Part shown: positions 4,770 through 5,008 of the stretch, one piece after another
Layout: the number at the start of each line of letters is the position of its first letter
How positions within the stretch are numbered: the stretch's first letter is position 1
DNA from: Candidatus Martarchaeota archaeon
Lineage (GTDB): Archaea > Micrarchaeota > Micrarchaeia > Norongarragalinales > UBA8480
Length of the DNA stretch: 5,008 nt
NCBI GenBank assembly: GCA_023474775.1
Contig: JAMCXP010000022.1
Coordinates: 1 to 5,008, forward strand
Direction of reading: 5' to 3'
Position numbers and translations under genes: made by a program
The notes under the pieces: generated by a model
Seen by the model: only the letters and a program-made list of their open reading frames with translations
The model's database searches: none
Told to the model about the DNA's origin: nothing

Positions 4770-5008
4770 TTAATAATCTATGCGCTTTCTTCCCACTCCT
4801 TTTGCAAAAGTTTTTTGAGATTTTATAACTGCTTTCTGAAACAAATTTTTTTTAACAAGAACAATATCTCCGTTCCGTTTTATTAATGCGATCGGGTGGG
4901 TTTCTCTGTATTTCTTTACATTTATTTTGTCGTTCTTGTCAAGGTATGTCAAGGTACTTATTGTTTTGCCAACTTCTTTTGTAAGATTTGCAACTTCTTT
5001 AGAATTCT
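4770..5008 (-). CDS. C-terminal part of an unrecognised basic protein, 5' end outside the window
   Basis: On the minus strand the frame is open from the right edge to a TAA at 4772-4770, showing 78 residues. No stop interrupts it upstream of the TTG at 4952, so that codon is probably internal and the gene continues beyond the window. The visible part begins with a Glu/Lys-rich segment containing a short KEVANLTKEVG near-repeat, possibly helical. It continues with HPIALIKRNGDIVLVKK, which reads like beta strands. It ends in a basic tail (AKGVGRKRIDY) that could contact nucleic acid. I cannot assign a family. It lies 9 nt upstream of the Nudix gene and is probably co-transcribed with it. Confidence 0.6.
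   Translation of the reverse strand, partial: NSKEVANLTKEVGKTISTLTYLDKNDKINVKKYRETHPIALIKRNGDIVLVKKNLFQKAVIKSQKTFAKGVGRKRIDY

Noticed and set aside
4207..4773. 188-residue plus-strand ORF opposite the Nudix gene
   Set aside because: It overlaps the topA tail and runs antisense to a gene with an intact Nudix box; its translation is Ser/Phe-rich as expected from an antisense frame.
4970..5000. Short direct repeat CAACTTCTTT at the right edge
   Set aside because: It is 10 bases long in an A/T-rich coding segment and is explained by the repeated peptide KEV; it is not evidence for a CRISPR or mobile element.

Overview
This window looks like a compact archaeal chromosome segment, most plausibly from a small-genome (DPANN-like) lineage, although the phylum cannot be fixed from sequence alone. 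The evidence is: a tRNA gene whose two introns sit in bulge-helix-bulge (BHB) motifs and which lacks an encoded CCA; TATA-like boxes 27-28 nt upstream of start codons with no Shine-Dalgarno, the pattern of leaderless archaeal messages; an archaeal-type type IA topoisomerase with two C-terminal zinc fingers; and almost no spacer between genes.

Layout. From 2 to 946 (+) lies the C-terminal three quarters of isocitrate dehydrogenase (icd), cut by the left edge. A 62-codon unrecognised ORF (954-1142, +) follows 7 nt later. It converges with a small four-repeat leucine-rich-repeat-variant protein (1153-1542, -). Next on the minus strand is a tRNA gene (1584-1717) that I resolve as tRNA-Ile with anticodon UAU, interrupted by a 20-nt intron at 29/30 and a 39-nt intron at 37/38. 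A 56-bp divergent promoter region separates it from a two-gene plus-strand operon: a CDP-alcohol phosphatidyltransferase of the PssA type (1774-2244) and a type IA DNA topoisomerase (2250-4298). This operon converges, with a 3-nt gap, on a minus-strand pair: a Nudix hydrolase (4302-4760) and, upstream of it, the C-terminal 78 residues of an unrecognised basic protein running off the right edge (4770-5008).

The genes are housekeeping functions: TCA/2-oxoglutarate metabolism, membrane lipid head-group synthesis, DNA topology, nucleotide clean-up and decoding of the Ile AUA codon. They do not form one pathway. I see no defence island, mobile element or CRISPR array.

Three things stand out. First, the double-intron tRNA-Ile(UAU), in which the two BHB motifs compete for the same nucleotides, so splicing should be ordered. 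Second, an exact 28-bp direct repeat shared by the LRV gene and the lipid synthase gene, which in the synthase replaces the conserved residues after the catalytic motif and looks like a recent patch conversion. Third, an isocitrate dehydrogenase whose NADP 2'-phosphate site is half lost.
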